9,135 nucleotides of DNA from an uncultured Prevotella sp. (GCA_900318855.1 ONMG01000138.1:1-9135), one strand, 5' to 3'; shown: positions 1-8,003, counted from the first letter of the stretch. Notes: generated from the sequence alone by a model not told the origin. A program made the numbers and translations.

Positions 1-105
1 CTTTCATCGCTGAAACCCATACGTGAGCCACTGCTGAGGGCACTCCCCCTCTCCCTGGCAGCAATTGCCATCTACGCTCTGCATACTTTAGAATTAGAAG
101 GGTAG
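1..105 (+). CDS. Possible 3' end of a convergent gene (partial, unknown)
   Basis: Frame 1 is open from the window edge to a TAG stop at 103-105, giving 34 residues. The segment has a charged start (KPIREP), a hydrophobic helix-like run (LLRALPLSLAAIAIYAL) and a short acidic tail (HTLELEG). This looks like a real C-terminus, perhaps a membrane or amphipathic helix, but it is too short to assign to a family. If real, it converges on tamL and the two coding ends overlap by 12 bp (94-105). An open frame of this length can arise by chance. No other reading of 1-93 is better: a minus-strand frame starting at 71 is also open but has an unremarkable composition. Confidence 0.4.
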   Translation, partial: LSSLKPIREPLLRALPLSLAAIAIYALHTLELEG

Positions 106-2298
106 TCCGACTGCAAAGTGGAAACAGAAGTCACGTCCGAAATCGGGATTCAGGAAAGCATAGTGCTCATCGTGGGAGACGTAAGCAGGATTGATGGCTT
201 TCATACCCATGTCGAAGCGTATGATGAAATAATCAAAGTTGAGACGGATACCGAGCCCGTAAGCGACAGCAATCTCCTTAAGGAAACTGTTCAACTGAAA
301 TTGACCTCCCGGCTGCTCGGGATAGCTACGTAGGGTCCATATATTTCCCGCGTCAATGAAGGCAGCACCATTGAACTTCCAAAAGAGCTTGGTCCTGTAT
401 TCAGCATTGAGGTCCAGCTTCATGTCGCCGGTTTGATTGATAAAGTCTATACGCCCATCTGTACCCCTAAATTTTCCCGGTCCGAGCTCTCTTACGCCCC
501 ATCCACGTACCGAGTTGGGGCCACCGGAGAAATAACGCTTCTCGAAGGGCAGAACCGTACTGTTGCCATAGGGCCACGCAATACCAAAATCGAAATGCAA
601 GGCCAGGGCATTACTTGGGTCAAACTGGAAGAGGTGCGTATAGTCAAAATCAAATTTCACATACTGCGCATAGGCAATATTCAAGAAAGTGTACTGCCCG
701 TTACCGTTCTTCTGCTGTCCCAAGAGGTGCGAGAATCCATTGAGTATGTTGCCGGCTGTCTCTATGTTAGCCCTGAAGGCATTAGAGCCATTGCTGTAGC
801 GAAGACCGAAGCCTATCTTCATAATGAACAGATTCTCGTAATTGTATCGGAGAATGGCATTGCGATTGCTCACACTGTCGAGATAGTCGTGTTTAAAAGT
901 CGCTGATATCCAAGGCATATAGACATAGTTGAGATCGAGAAGGTCGAACCGGTAAGCCAGGTGATGGTCGGGTTCACTCCATCGATAGCGCAGGGCTGTA
1001 CTGAAGACCCGACGATGGAATTCAGGCCTGTTCTGTAGGTTCCAAGCCACTGAGAATTCAGTACTTGCACCAGGCTGCCGACGGAAAGACCTTGACAGGA
1101 ACGGTGCAAGAAAGCGAGGGAAAGTAAGCTTGGTCTGGATGCCATATTCCTGATAATTCTGATTGCTATATCCTTCCAGTCCCGTTATGGCCTCATAAGC
1201 GCCACGCAGCTCCACCGACAGCAGCTCACTGCCTCGGAAGAGGTTACGGTTCTGCCAGGTGAGCGATACGGCAGCACCTAAGTCACCGGCTGTGTTGGTG
1301 CCTTCAGGCTGGAAGAGAAGGGTGTTTGGCTTCACTGGGGAGAGCTGGATATCGCAATCCAGGAGATTAGAGTCGGGAACCTCGCGGAAGCTTATATTGG
1401 TGAAGCGCACGGCCTGCAAGCGTGCAAAATTGTTATACGTGGTTTGAAGGGCCGATGCACTGAAGGGATGCCCGGATTGTATGGCCGTATTGTCGAGAAG
1501 CACTCCATGGCGGAGGAAGACGCGTCCGCTGTCGGATGCCTGGTAATTGATGTTCCGAATCAAATATCGGGGATGCAACCCGCCCTCTGGGTGTGCGGAG
1601 CTGGCATAAGGAAGGAGATGGAAACAGATATTCACATCTCGGCTTTGTGCCGCTGAGTCAGCTTCATAACGGATGAAATCCTTGTGAAACCTGAAATAGC
1701 CACGGTCGAGCAGCAGACGCGACACCCGTTCGCGCTCGGCTTCCAGTCTGTCGGTAGTGAAACGGTCACCGGTATGCAATCCTTGATAAGCCGGATTATG
1801 GAATTGCAGCAAAGAGTCGATTACCGGGTCATCAATACGGTAGCGCACGGAATGAATGAGATAGGGTTCTCCGGGATGCAACTTGTAAACGACCTTGACT
1901 TTCTTGCCTTTGTTTTTGGTCTTCAGCTCTACCGACGCATGCATATAGCCCATATTCTGCATTGCCAAACGGAGATCCTCACACGAGAGGCGGGCTTGGA
2001 GGGTGTCATAGACCACGGGAGTCTCACCGATGCGCTGGAGAGTACGGTTAATCCACTTCGTGCTGTCTCTTCCAGAAAGCGAGTAAGTGCCTAAGGGTAT
2101 CTTGAAAATGGAAAACCATTTAGAGTTGGCTTTCTGCCGGATATAAGGCTCCATGTTGGCAGCATTGAAATTCTTGTCATCCGACGCCAATTCCACACTC
2201 TCAAGGAGATAGCGGTTATCGGGCACGAACTTAGTGGCTGAACAAGCTGACAACAGCAGGACGACGACAACGGACAGAAGGAACCTAAAGACTTTCAA
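94..2298 (-). CDS. tamL: TamL-type lipoprotein Omp85 (BamA/TamA family) outer-membrane protein
   Basis: This 734-residue protein belongs to the Omp85 superfamily and is expected in the outer membrane, where TamL is thought to help insert or export envelope proteins with a TamB-like partner. The N-terminus is a lipoprotein signal: Lys2/Arg5, a hydrophobic run, and lipobox LSAC with Cys19 as the lipidated residue. Lipidation distinguishes Bacteroidota TamL from ordinary BamA/TamA. Residues of about 24-320 form the periplasmic POTRA-like region. The rest is a 16-strand-type barrel with the conserved loop motif GGPNSVRGW (592-600), and it ends in an aromatic-rich strand with terminal Phe, as barrel proteins do. 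The start codon is TTG (2296-2298). There is no in-frame ATG between it and an upstream TAG, and the next candidates would remove the signal peptide, so TTG is favoured. No tamB gene is visible downstream. The family call is strong; the exact substrate is unknown. Confidence 0.9.
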   Translation of the reverse strand: MKVFRFLLSVVVVLLLSACSATKFVPDNRYLLESVELASDDKNFNAANMEPYIRQKANSKWFSIFKIPLGTYSLSGRDSTKWINRTLQRIGETPVVYDTLQARLSCEDLRLAMQNMGYMHASVELKTKNKGKKVKVVYKLHPGEPYLIHSVRYRIDDPVIDSLLQFHNPAYQGLHTGDRFTTDRLEAERERVSRLLLDRGYFRFHKDFIRYEADSAAQSRDVNICFHLLPYASSAHPEGGLHPRYLIRNINYQASDSGRVFLRHGVLLDNTAIQSGHPFSASALQTTYNNFARLQAVRFTNISFREVPDSNLLDCDIQLSPVKPNTLLFQPEGTNTAGDLGAAVSLTWQNRNLFRGSELLSVELRGAYEAITGLEGYSNQNYQEYGIQTKLTFPRFLAPFLSRSFRRQPGASTEFSVAWNLQNRPEFHRRVFSTALRYRWSEPDHHLAYRFDLLDLNYVYMPWISATFKHDYLDSVSNRNAILRYNYENLFIMKIGFGLRYSNGSNAFRANIETAGNILNGFSHLLGQQKNGNGQYTFLNIAYAQYVKFDFDYTHLFQFDPSNALALHFDFGIAWPYGNSTVLPFEKRYFSGGPNSVRGWGVRELGPGKFRGTDGRIDFINQTGDMKLDLNAEYRTKLFWKFNGAAFIDAGNIWTLRSYPEQPGGQFQLNSFLKEIAVAYGLGIRLNFDYFIIRFDMGMKAINPAYVSHDEHYAFLNPDFGRDFCFHFAVGLPF

Positions 2299-2353
2299 AG
2301 TGGCTATATATGTGCAAAAGTGTAGCTAATACTCCCCTACTCTAATCAGGCAA

Positions 2354-2394
2354 TGCCGCCTCCCTGCCGGCAGGGGTCTGACAGAGAGGCGGCA
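2354..2394 (-). terminator. Strong hairpin after aspA, probable terminator or 3'-end stabiliser
   Basis: This lies between the aspA stop and the tamL start. In the minus-strand RNA the first 15 bases (2380-2394) pair with the last 15 (2354-2368), with two G-U wobbles, leaving an 11-nt loop. The plus-strand transcript would have A/C mismatches at the wobble positions, which points to function in the aspA-side transcript. A 14-bp palindrome (2362-2375, CCCTGCCGGCAGGG) is nested inside and could form an alternative small hairpin. No U-tract follows, so intrinsic termination is not certain; partial termination or mRNA end protection are alternatives. Confidence 0.5.
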
Positions 2395-2408
2395 ACTGCT
2401 GTCTACAG

Positions 2409-3839
2409 TCAATTCGACGACAGATGCTTCGTGATGAACTTATGTGATTGCAGCATCTCCACAGGGTCGAGGGCCTTGTCGAGTTCCTCCTTGGTCATCA
2501 CCTTGTGTTCCAGCACCAAGTCGTAGACCGAGCGTCCGGTCTCATTGGCTTCCTTGGCAATCTTCGAGCTGGTCTTATAACCGATGTAAGGGTTCAGGGC
2601 AGTAATGATTCCAATGGAGTTCTTCACCATTTCATAGCAGCGCTCTTTGTTCACCGTGATACCAAGGATACATTCCTCCGTGAGCGTATCAATAGCATTG
2701 CTCAGCCACCACAGACTTTCGAAGAGACACTCTGTGATGACAGGTTCCATCACATTCAGCTCCAACTGTCCGGCCTCTGCGGCCAGCGTCACCGTGGTAT
2801 CGTTGCCGATAACTTTAAAACATGTCTGATTGGTCACTTCGGGAATAACGGGGTTCACTTTTCCAGGCATGATGCTCGAACCGGGAGCCTTGGGAGGAAG
2901 ATTGATTTCATTCAGTCCGCAACGAGGCCCCGATGCCAAGAGACGCAGGTCATTGCAAATCTTCGATATCTTGATGGCCAGACGCTTCAATGCACCCGAA
3001 TAACTAACGTAGGCACCGGTATCGGGAGTAGCCTCCACCAGGTCGGGCGAGGATACGAAGCTTTCACCGGTGAGCTTGCTCAGATTGGCCGCACAGAGTT
3101 TTGCGAACCCCGGAACAGCATTCAGTCCCGTGCCGATGGCCGTACCGCCCATATTGATTTCATGAAGCAGGCGCACATTGCGCTCCAGATTGAGAATCTC
3201 CTCCTCCAGGTTGTCGGCATAAGCATTCAGCTCCTGACCGAAGGTCATCGGCACAGCGTCCTGCAGCTGGGTGCGCCCCATCTTAATGGCATCCTTATAT
3301 TCATCGGCCTTATAGCGGAAGGCCGAAATGAGCCCCGTGAGCGAGGCCACCAAGGTCTTGTTCATCCGGATGATGGCCAGACGTATCGTGGTGGGATAGA
3401 CATCATTTGTCGATTGTCCGCAATTCACGTGGTCGTTGGGCGAACAATATTGGTACTCTCCTTTCTTATGGCCCAGAATCTCGAGGGCCCGGTTGGCGAT
3501 GACCTCATTGGCATTCATGTTGACCGAAGTTCCGGCTCCGCCCTGCATCATGTCAATGGGAAAGTTATCATGGAACTTGCCGTCAATAATCTCCCGACAG
3601 GCCTGCGAGATGGCACCTGCAATCTCATCGTTGATAGTGCCCAATGCGTGATTGGTCTGTACGGCTGCCAGCTTGACATAAGCGATGGCCACCACATAGT
3701 CAGGATAGTCACGCATCTTCTTTCTCGAGATATGATAGTTGTTGATGGCGCGCTGGGTCTGCACACCATAATAAGCCTGGGCGGGTACCTTCAGTTCGCC
3801 CAGTAAATCGGTTTCTACTCTGTATTTCTCTTCTGTCAT
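2409..3839 (-). CDS. aspA: Aspartate ammonia-lyase (aspartase)
   Basis: This cytoplasmic enzyme (476 residues, full length for the family) reversibly deaminates L-aspartate to fumarate and ammonia. In an anaerobic Bacteroidales cell it could feed fumarate respiration and nitrogen supply. Fumarase/aspartase superfamily signatures are intact: GAGTSVNMNANEV (101-113), PNDHVNCGQSTND (134-146), GTGLN (236-240) and the mobile catalytic loop GSSIMPGKVNP (320-330), in which Ser321 corresponds to the catalytic base of studied aspartases. The motif GRTQLQDAVP (188-197) has Gln191 where class II fumarases carry His, which supports aspartase over FumC. The sequence also resembles E. coli AspA closely along its length, judged from memory. 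The start is ATG. It lies 68 bp after GH43 and 110 bp before tamL; I see no convincing own promoter. A long open frame on the opposite strand is a shadow of this gene. Confidence 0.95.
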   Translation of the reverse strand: MTEEKYRVETDLLGELKVPAQAYYGVQTQRAINNYHISRKKMRDYPDYVVAIAYVKLAAVQTNHALGTINDEIAGAISQACREIIDGKFHDNFPIDMMQGGAGTSVNMNANEVIANRALEILGHKKGEYQYCSPNDHVNCGQSTNDVYPTTIRLAIIRMNKTLVASLTGLISAFRYKADEYKDAIKMGRTQLQDAVPMTFGQELNAYADNLEEEILNLERNVRLLHEINMGGTAIGTGLNAVPGFAKLCAANLSKLTGESFVSSPDLVEATPDTGAYVSYSGALKRLAIKISKICNDLRLLASGPRCGLNEINLPPKAPGSSIMPGKVNPVIPEVTNQTCFKVIGNDTTVTLAAEAGQLELNVMEPVITECLFESLWWLSNAIDTLTEECILGITVNKERCYEMVKNSIGIITALNPYIGYKTSSKIAKEANETGRSVYDLVLEHKVMTKEELDKALDPVEMLQSHKFITKHLSSN

Positions 3840-3868
3840 AACAATTATAAGTTAATGATATTTCGTAA

Positions 3869-3906
3869 CACCCTTGGCTCGCACAGATAGTTCGGACAAG
3901 CGGGTG
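3869..3906 (-). terminator. Weak hairpin after the GH43 gene
   Basis: Just after the GH43 stop the minus-strand RNA can pair 3902-3906 with 3869-3873 (CACCC with GGGTG). It can then pair 3897-3901 with 3877-3881, including one G-U, across a 3-nt bulge and with a 15-nt loop. One pair exists only in minus-strand RNA. No U-tract follows. It might weakly separate GH43 from aspA, but chance pairing is possible. Confidence 0.22.
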
Positions 3907-3907
3907 C

Positions 3908-5992
3908 TCACATCTTCCATTTGTCCTGCCATGCAATGACCGGGCTGCCGTCGGCCTTGAACTGGATGGGGAGCCAGACATAACGGCCGTCGACGGGATG
4001 CTTGGGACGCCAGATGTCGGCCATAAAGAGGTAGCGACCGTCGGGCAAGGGCTGCACAAAGGTGCTTTGGGCTCCGAAAGTGATGTCGGCCTGAGGCCCG
4101 GTACAGGGTGAGGGCAACTGCCTCCATTCCCCGAAAAGACTGTCGGCGCAAAACATACGAGCCTTATTGGGTGCCCATCCGGTGCAGCCCGACGTGATGA
4201 GCCAGTATTTGCCATCATGCTTGAAGAGTGCCGGAGCCTCATTCTTCCCAGCGGGAGCCACACGCCAATAGCGTCCGGTGTGGGCAGTGAAATCAGCATT
4301 GAGCTCAGCTATCTGCAAGGTGAGATTCTCCTCCGAAGCATAAACGTGATAGGCCTTGCCGTCGTCGTCGACAAAGAGTGTCATGTCGCGCGCCATCTGC
4401 CCTGTACGATAGTCGCGCCACATCAGTGCGCCTTGCTTCACCAGCTGCACCCATTCGTCGCTCCAGGGCTTCGCCTCGTCCAAGCGGGCATGCTGTGCCG
4501 CCTTCTTGTCGGCCTCACTGAATCCCTGTGGAAAGCACCAGGCATTCACCCGGTCCGACCGTAGGAAGGTGTAGGGACCCTCGGCACAGTCGCTAACCGC
4601 CACAGCCGAGCGGGCAGCATCGTAACCATGTCCTTTGAGTTCCAAGTGAAACCACATCACAAACTTCTTGGTCCGTGGGTTGTATATCACTTTCGGGCGC
4701 TCCATAATGCATCCCTGCTCTATCTCACTGCCTTTCTCCTTTGAGACTGGCAAGGCAATGCCACAGTTCTGCCAGCGTCGAAGGTCGTCGGAGCGGTAAC
4801 AGCTGATGCCCACGTGGGCACTGTTGGAGTCGGCTTCCTTATATTCGCCGAACCAGTACCAATGTCCGTCGTGCGAGAGCAGTCCACCGCCATGCGCATT
4901 GATGGGATGTCCGTCGGTGTCGAGCCACTGTCTGCCGGGAAAGATATAGCCATCGGCCACCTCTTTCTGTCGCTGTGCCCAATAGTTTTCCAACCGCATG
5001 TATTCAGCCTTGCTGAGAGCGAGGAACGACCCGTGCTGAGGGGCCTCCACACCCTGGATATCCTCGGGACTACTGAAATGCGACAGCGTGGCATCAGCCT
5101 TGCAAATGCGGTAGCGATGGGGATTCGAGCTATACTCCACGTAGGCCACGCGCCATCCTTCCTCTCCGTCGATGTGAAACGCCGATGGACCCTCACAGAG
5201 CTTCTTACCCTCAAAACTGATGTAGTCGGTCTCATTAGGCTTGGGCCATGGACCCTCTAAGGTTTTCGAGGTTGACGTGAATATGCCAGGATGACCGCCT
5301 TCCTTCTTCACCAACAGATGCCAGCGTCCGTCCGACTTCAGGAAATTGATGTCGGCATCAATGGTGGCATATCCCCAGTCGATGAGCAGACGGGGCTGGG
5401 TAATCTGAGTAAAGGACCGGTCGGCCCAAGAGTAGAAAATCCGGTCGTACTTGTCTTGCTTGGAGCTGAGCAGCGAATAGTAGATGAAATAGGCGCCACG
5501 CCGTCCGTCGGCCCACCGGTGTTCGGGTACCCACACCACCTGCGGGGCCCAGACACGATGAATGGCCGTGTAATCGCTGTAGAAGCCCTTTGCCGTGCTG
5601 TCGCTGAACACCTTCGGACCTTTTCTGAAGTCAATGCTCACCGACTTCCAATGAATGAGGTCGGGCGAGGTGAGCAGGTCGATGCCGAAGTTCGACCACT
5701 GGTGGCTCGAGGCCACACACATGTCGGTGGTCACCATGACAAAGCCCTTGCCCGAAGCGTCGCGGGCCACATAGGCATCGCGGGCTCCACCTTCGATGCG
5801 CGAGTGTACATAGGTATCGTAGACCTCATTGCCGTTGTTCAGGTCGTGCCAGTGGAGTCCGTCCCGGCTCAGCGCGAAGGCAGTCCATTCGCCGCGGTCA
5901 CTCATGTGACAGTAGAGGTAACCATAAGGTTTGGCCACGACCCGAAGGGTGCTGATGGCCGCAAGAAAAATAAACAGTGAAAGTCTCTTCAT
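3908..5992 (-). CDS. Secreted tandem GH43 glycoside hydrolase (two five-bladed propeller modules)
   Basis: This 694-residue protein has a Sec signal peptide (about residues 1-20, cleavage likely after VVA) and no lipobox, so it is probably periplasmic. Two GH43-like modules follow. Module 1 (about 21-345) shows a full GH43-type set by pattern: RDA with Asp72 as candidate base, IDADINF with Asp212 as pKa modulator, and CEGPSAF with Glu267 as acid. Module 2 (about 350-694) has DTDGHPINAHGGG (358-370), MERPKV (430-435), ARDMTLFVDDDG (534-545), NEAPALFK (584-591), SGCTGWAPN (601-609) and GAQSTFV (640-646). It resembles subfamilies 24/34, which act on the galactan and arabinose side chains of arabinogalactan-type glycans. 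The usual base Asp appears absent there (INAHGGG instead), with Glu431, Glu585 and Gln642 as the likely set. The substrate is inferred only; no SusC/SusD genes are in view. The gene lies 31 bp after hisB, so read-through is possible. Confidence 0.85.
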   Translation of the reverse strand: MKRLSLFIFLAAISTLRVVAKPYGYLYCHMSDRGEWTAFALSRDGLHWHDLNNGNEVYDTYVHSRIEGGARDAYVARDASGKGFVMVTTDMCVASSHQWSNFGIDLLTSPDLIHWKSVSIDFRKGPKVFSDSTAKGFYSDYTAIHRVWAPQVVWVPEHRWADGRRGAYFIYYSLLSSKQDKYDRIFYSWADRSFTQITQPRLLIDWGYATIDADINFLKSDGRWHLLVKKEGGHPGIFTSTSKTLEGPWPKPNETDYISFEGKKLCEGPSAFHIDGEEGWRVAYVEYSSNPHRYRICKADATLSHFSSPEDIQGVEAPQHGSFLALSKAEYMRLENYWAQRQKEVADGYIFPGRQWLDTDGHPINAHGGGLLSHDGHWYWFGEYKEADSNSAHVGISCYRSDDLRRWQNCGIALPVSKEKGSEIEQGCIMERPKVIYNPRTKKFVMWFHLELKGHGYDAARSAVAVSDCAEGPYTFLRSDRVNAWCFPQGFSEADKKAAQHARLDEAKPWSDEWVQLVKQGALMWRDYRTGQMARDMTLFVDDDGKAYHVYASEENLTLQIAELNADFTAHTGRYWRVAPAGKNEAPALFKHDGKYWLITSGCTGWAPNKARMFCADSLFGEWRQLPSPCTGPQADITFGAQSTFVQPLPDGRYLFMADIWRPKHPVDGRYVWLPIQFKADGSPVIAWQDKWKM

Positions 5993-6023
5993 AACTCAAT
6001 ATTATTGTAGGTGACAGCCGGTG

Positions 6024-7097
6024 TCAAAGTGTGCCTTTTGTGGAGGGCAACTCAAAATGTTCCATATCGCGCTTCACGGCACAGCGTAGCGCACGTGCCA
6101 GAGCCTTGAAGACGCCTTCTATCTTGTGATGCTCGTTTGTGCCTTCAGCCTTGATGTTAAGGTTCATCAATGCATTATCACTCAAGCTCTTGAAGAAGTG
6201 GAAGAACATCTCGGTGGGCATGTCGCCAATCTTCTCGCGCTTGAAGTCAACATTCCACACCAGCCAGGGGCGCCCTCCGAAATCGAGAGCCACCTGACAG
6301 AGACAGTCATCCATAGGCAGACAAAAACCGTAGCGGGCTATGCCCCGCTTGTCGCCGAGAGCTTTCCGCAGACAGGTTCCCAGGGCTATGGCAGTGTCCT
6401 CTATGGTGTGATGCTCATCCACCTCGAGGTCCCCCTGCGTATGTATCGTCAAATCCATCATACCATGCCGGCCGAGTTGCTCCAGCATGTGGTCGAAGAA
6501 ACCGAGACCGGTATGGATGTCGCAATGGCCGGAACCGTCGACATTGAGTTTCACGTAGACATCGGTCTCCTTCGTCACCCGGTGTACCTCAGCGATGCGG
6601 TCGGAGGCAAACACCTGTAGGGCGATGGCAGGCCAGTCGAGTCCATTGTCGCCCAGGATGAGCGCCTTGCACCCTAAGTTTTCAGCCAGCTGCCGGTCTG
6701 TCTCCCGGTCACCGATGACGTAGCTCTCAGCCATATCGCATTCCGCATCATCCAGGTACGGCTTCAGCATACCTGTACCCGGTTTACGCATGGGCGAATG
6801 GTCGCCGGGCAGATGTCGGTCGATAAGCTGCTCGTCGAAATGAATGCCCTCGCCCTCAAGGGTGTCAACAATGAACTGATGCACAGGCCAGAAGTCTTCT
6901 TCTGGAAAAGCCGGCGTACCCAGACCGTCCTGATTGCTGACCATCACAAGACGATAGTCCGTATGACGCGCAAGGAAGTTCAAGGCTCCTATCACGCCCT
7001 TGACAAACTTCAGCTTGCTGAAATCATCCACCTGCTCGTCGGAGGGCTCCTCCACGAGGGTGCCGTCGCGGTCGATAAACAAATATCTCTTCATCAT
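6024..7097 (-). CDS. hisB: Bifunctional histidinol-phosphatase / imidazoleglycerol-phosphate dehydratase HisB
   Basis: This cytoplasmic protein (357 residues) carries two steps of histidine biosynthesis. Residues of about 1-165 are a HAD phosphatase (histidinol-phosphate to histidinol): DRDGT with Asp9 and Asp11, SNQDG with Ser54, RKP with Lys105, and GDRETD with Asp130/Asp134. Residues of about 170-357 are the metal-dependent dehydratase of imidazoleglycerol phosphate: FFDHML (His203), DEHHTIED (His229, His230, Glu233) and NEHHKIE (His323, His324, Glu327). The C-terminus LPSTKGTL matches the family end. The zinc loop of the E. coli phosphatase domain (three Cys and one His) is here IDRHLPGDHSPMRKP (92-106), with only His95 kept. 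The start could be either of two adjacent ATGs (7095-7097 or 7092-7094). The gene is 12 bp after the membrane-protein gene, with no other his genes in view. Confidence 0.96.
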   Translation of the reverse strand: MMKRYLFIDRDGTLVEEPSDEQVDDFSKLKFVKGVIGALNFLARHTDYRLVMVSNQDGLGTPAFPEEDFWPVHQFIVDTLEGEGIHFDEQLIDRHLPGDHSPMRKPGTGMLKPYLDDAECDMAESYVIGDRETDRQLAENLGCKALILGDNGLDWPAIALQVFASDRIAEVHRVTKETDVYVKLNVDGSGHCDIHTGLGFFDHMLEQLGRHGMMDLTIHTQGDLEVDEHHTIEDTAIALGTCLRKALGDKRGIARYGFCLPMDDCLCQVALDFGGRPWLVWNVDFKREKIGDMPTEMFFHFFKSLSDNALMNLNIKAEGTNEHHKIEGVFKALARALRCAVKRDMEHFELPSTKGTL

Positions 7098-7109
7098 TCT
7101 AAGGTTGCA

Positions 7110-8003
7110 TCACTGATTCTCCTGTTCACTCTTCAAGGCTTTCTTCTCGCGGTCGGTCGCGACCATACTGCCATAAGCATAATGAAGGGTGAAGATATTC
7201 CATACGGTCACTAAATAGATAAGGGCATAGACAATGAGGGCGGTTACAGCCAACAGCACCGGGAAGGAGCCGGGCAGACCGGATGCATCGCCGCCGGCCA
7301 CTCCGTCAGCCGACATCATTGCGGCCTTGAGGAGCAGATAGAGAGGCATCTCCACCAGGGCCTCGATTATAAAGAGAATCAAACCGGAGAAAAACATCAC
7401 ACTAAACAGACGTCCCCAATGACGCATTCCCCTACTCCAGGGTTTGAGGAATCCGGCAACAAAGCGGGTGTCGGGCTGATTGAAATAGTTCATCAGACTG
7501 TAGGCAAAAGGCAGCATCAGTACCAGGTAAACCAGGAAGATGACAGCCTGGATGCCCGTATTCCAAGTGGCTTCCGTAATAGGGGACATTTTTTTCGAGG
7601 CCAACAGGAAGAAACCCACTGAGACGGCCATGAGAAGTAGCGACAGCACGATAAAACTGCCAGTCAGGAATCCCAATGCGGCAGCACTGCGCCGTAGACA
7701 TTTCCGCAGTCCCAACGGGGTGGCAAGGGTCATCACAGCAGCCAGATACCACATGGAGGAGGCTAAGAGGAGAACGAGACCCAACAGAAGCGCTATGCCT
7801 CCGCCCACAGACCACTGTCCCATCATCGCAGATTTATAAACGGTGAGGGCGGCCTCAACGGTAACGACACTGCTGAGCGACAAAGCCAACAACGGCTTCC
7901 ACACACGTTTGCAAATGGTTGTAAAATTCGTACTCCAAAGCACATAAGCAGTCTTCAGACATGCTGAGATACTGCGATTCTTATATAATTCATCTTGCTT
8001 CAT
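7110..8003 (-). CDS. Hypothetical six-helix inner-membrane protein
   Basis: I do not recognise this 297-residue family. The N-terminus is a cytoplasmic-looking polar stretch (about 1-34). Hydrophobic segments follow at about 37-58, 66-95, 107-135, 149-172, 199-228 and 244-270, with a charged C-terminal tail (DREKKALKSEQENQ). There is no signal peptide and no obvious catalytic motif. Positively charged loops such as LRKCLRR (99-105) and the segment 189-198 suggest inside-facing connections. The second segment is long enough to be a re-entrant or double helix. The ATG overlaps the TGA of the methyltransferase gene as ATGA (8000-8003), which implies translational coupling, and hisB begins 12 bp after its stop. 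The context does not reveal a function; a transporter, a permease-like scaffold or an envelope protein are all possible. Confidence 0.85.
   Translation of the reverse strand: MKQDELYKNRSISACLKTAYVLWSTNFTTICKRVWKPLLALSLSSVVTVEAALTVYKSAMMGQWSVGGGIALLLGLVLLLASSMWYLAAVMTLATPLGLRKCLRRSAAALGFLTGSFIVLSLLLMAVSVGFFLLASKKMSPITEATWNTGIQAVIFLVYLVLMLPFAYSLMNYFNQPDTRFVAGFLKPWSRGMRHWGRLFSVMFFSGLILFIIEALVEMPLYLLLKAAMMSADGVAGGDASGLPGSFPVLLAVTALIVYALIYLVTVWNIFTLHYAYGSMVATDREKKALKSEQENQ

Noticed and set aside
32..63. Imperfect inverted repeat (TGCTGAGGG with CCCT-GG-CAGCA) as a tamL terminator
   Set aside because: It has a 2-nt bulge, no T-run follows on either strand, and it lies within the possible convergent coding frame.
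1..71. Minus-strand open frame starting at 71 and running off the left edge, as a possible start of tamB or another gene downstream of tamL
   Set aside because: The 23 visible residues (MAIAARERGSAL...) lack the N-terminal membrane anchor expected of TamB, and the plus-strand frame looks more protein-like.
2311..2318. Near-match to a -7 promoter box (CACTTTTG) just upstream of tamL
   Set aside because: It mismatches the consensus at its first base, has no -33 partner at the right distance, and would leave only about 10 nt of leader.
2448..3806. 452-codon open frame on the plus strand opposite aspA
   Set aside because: It mirrors almost the whole of aspA, a clear full-length enzyme on the minus strand. 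Its translation is rich in His, Gln and Arg with no recognisable domain, typical of an antisense shadow.
5291..5980. 229-codon plus-strand open frame opposite the GH43 gene
   Set aside because: It lies inside the GH43 gene, which has a signal peptide and many conserved motifs on the other strand, and shows no domain of its own.
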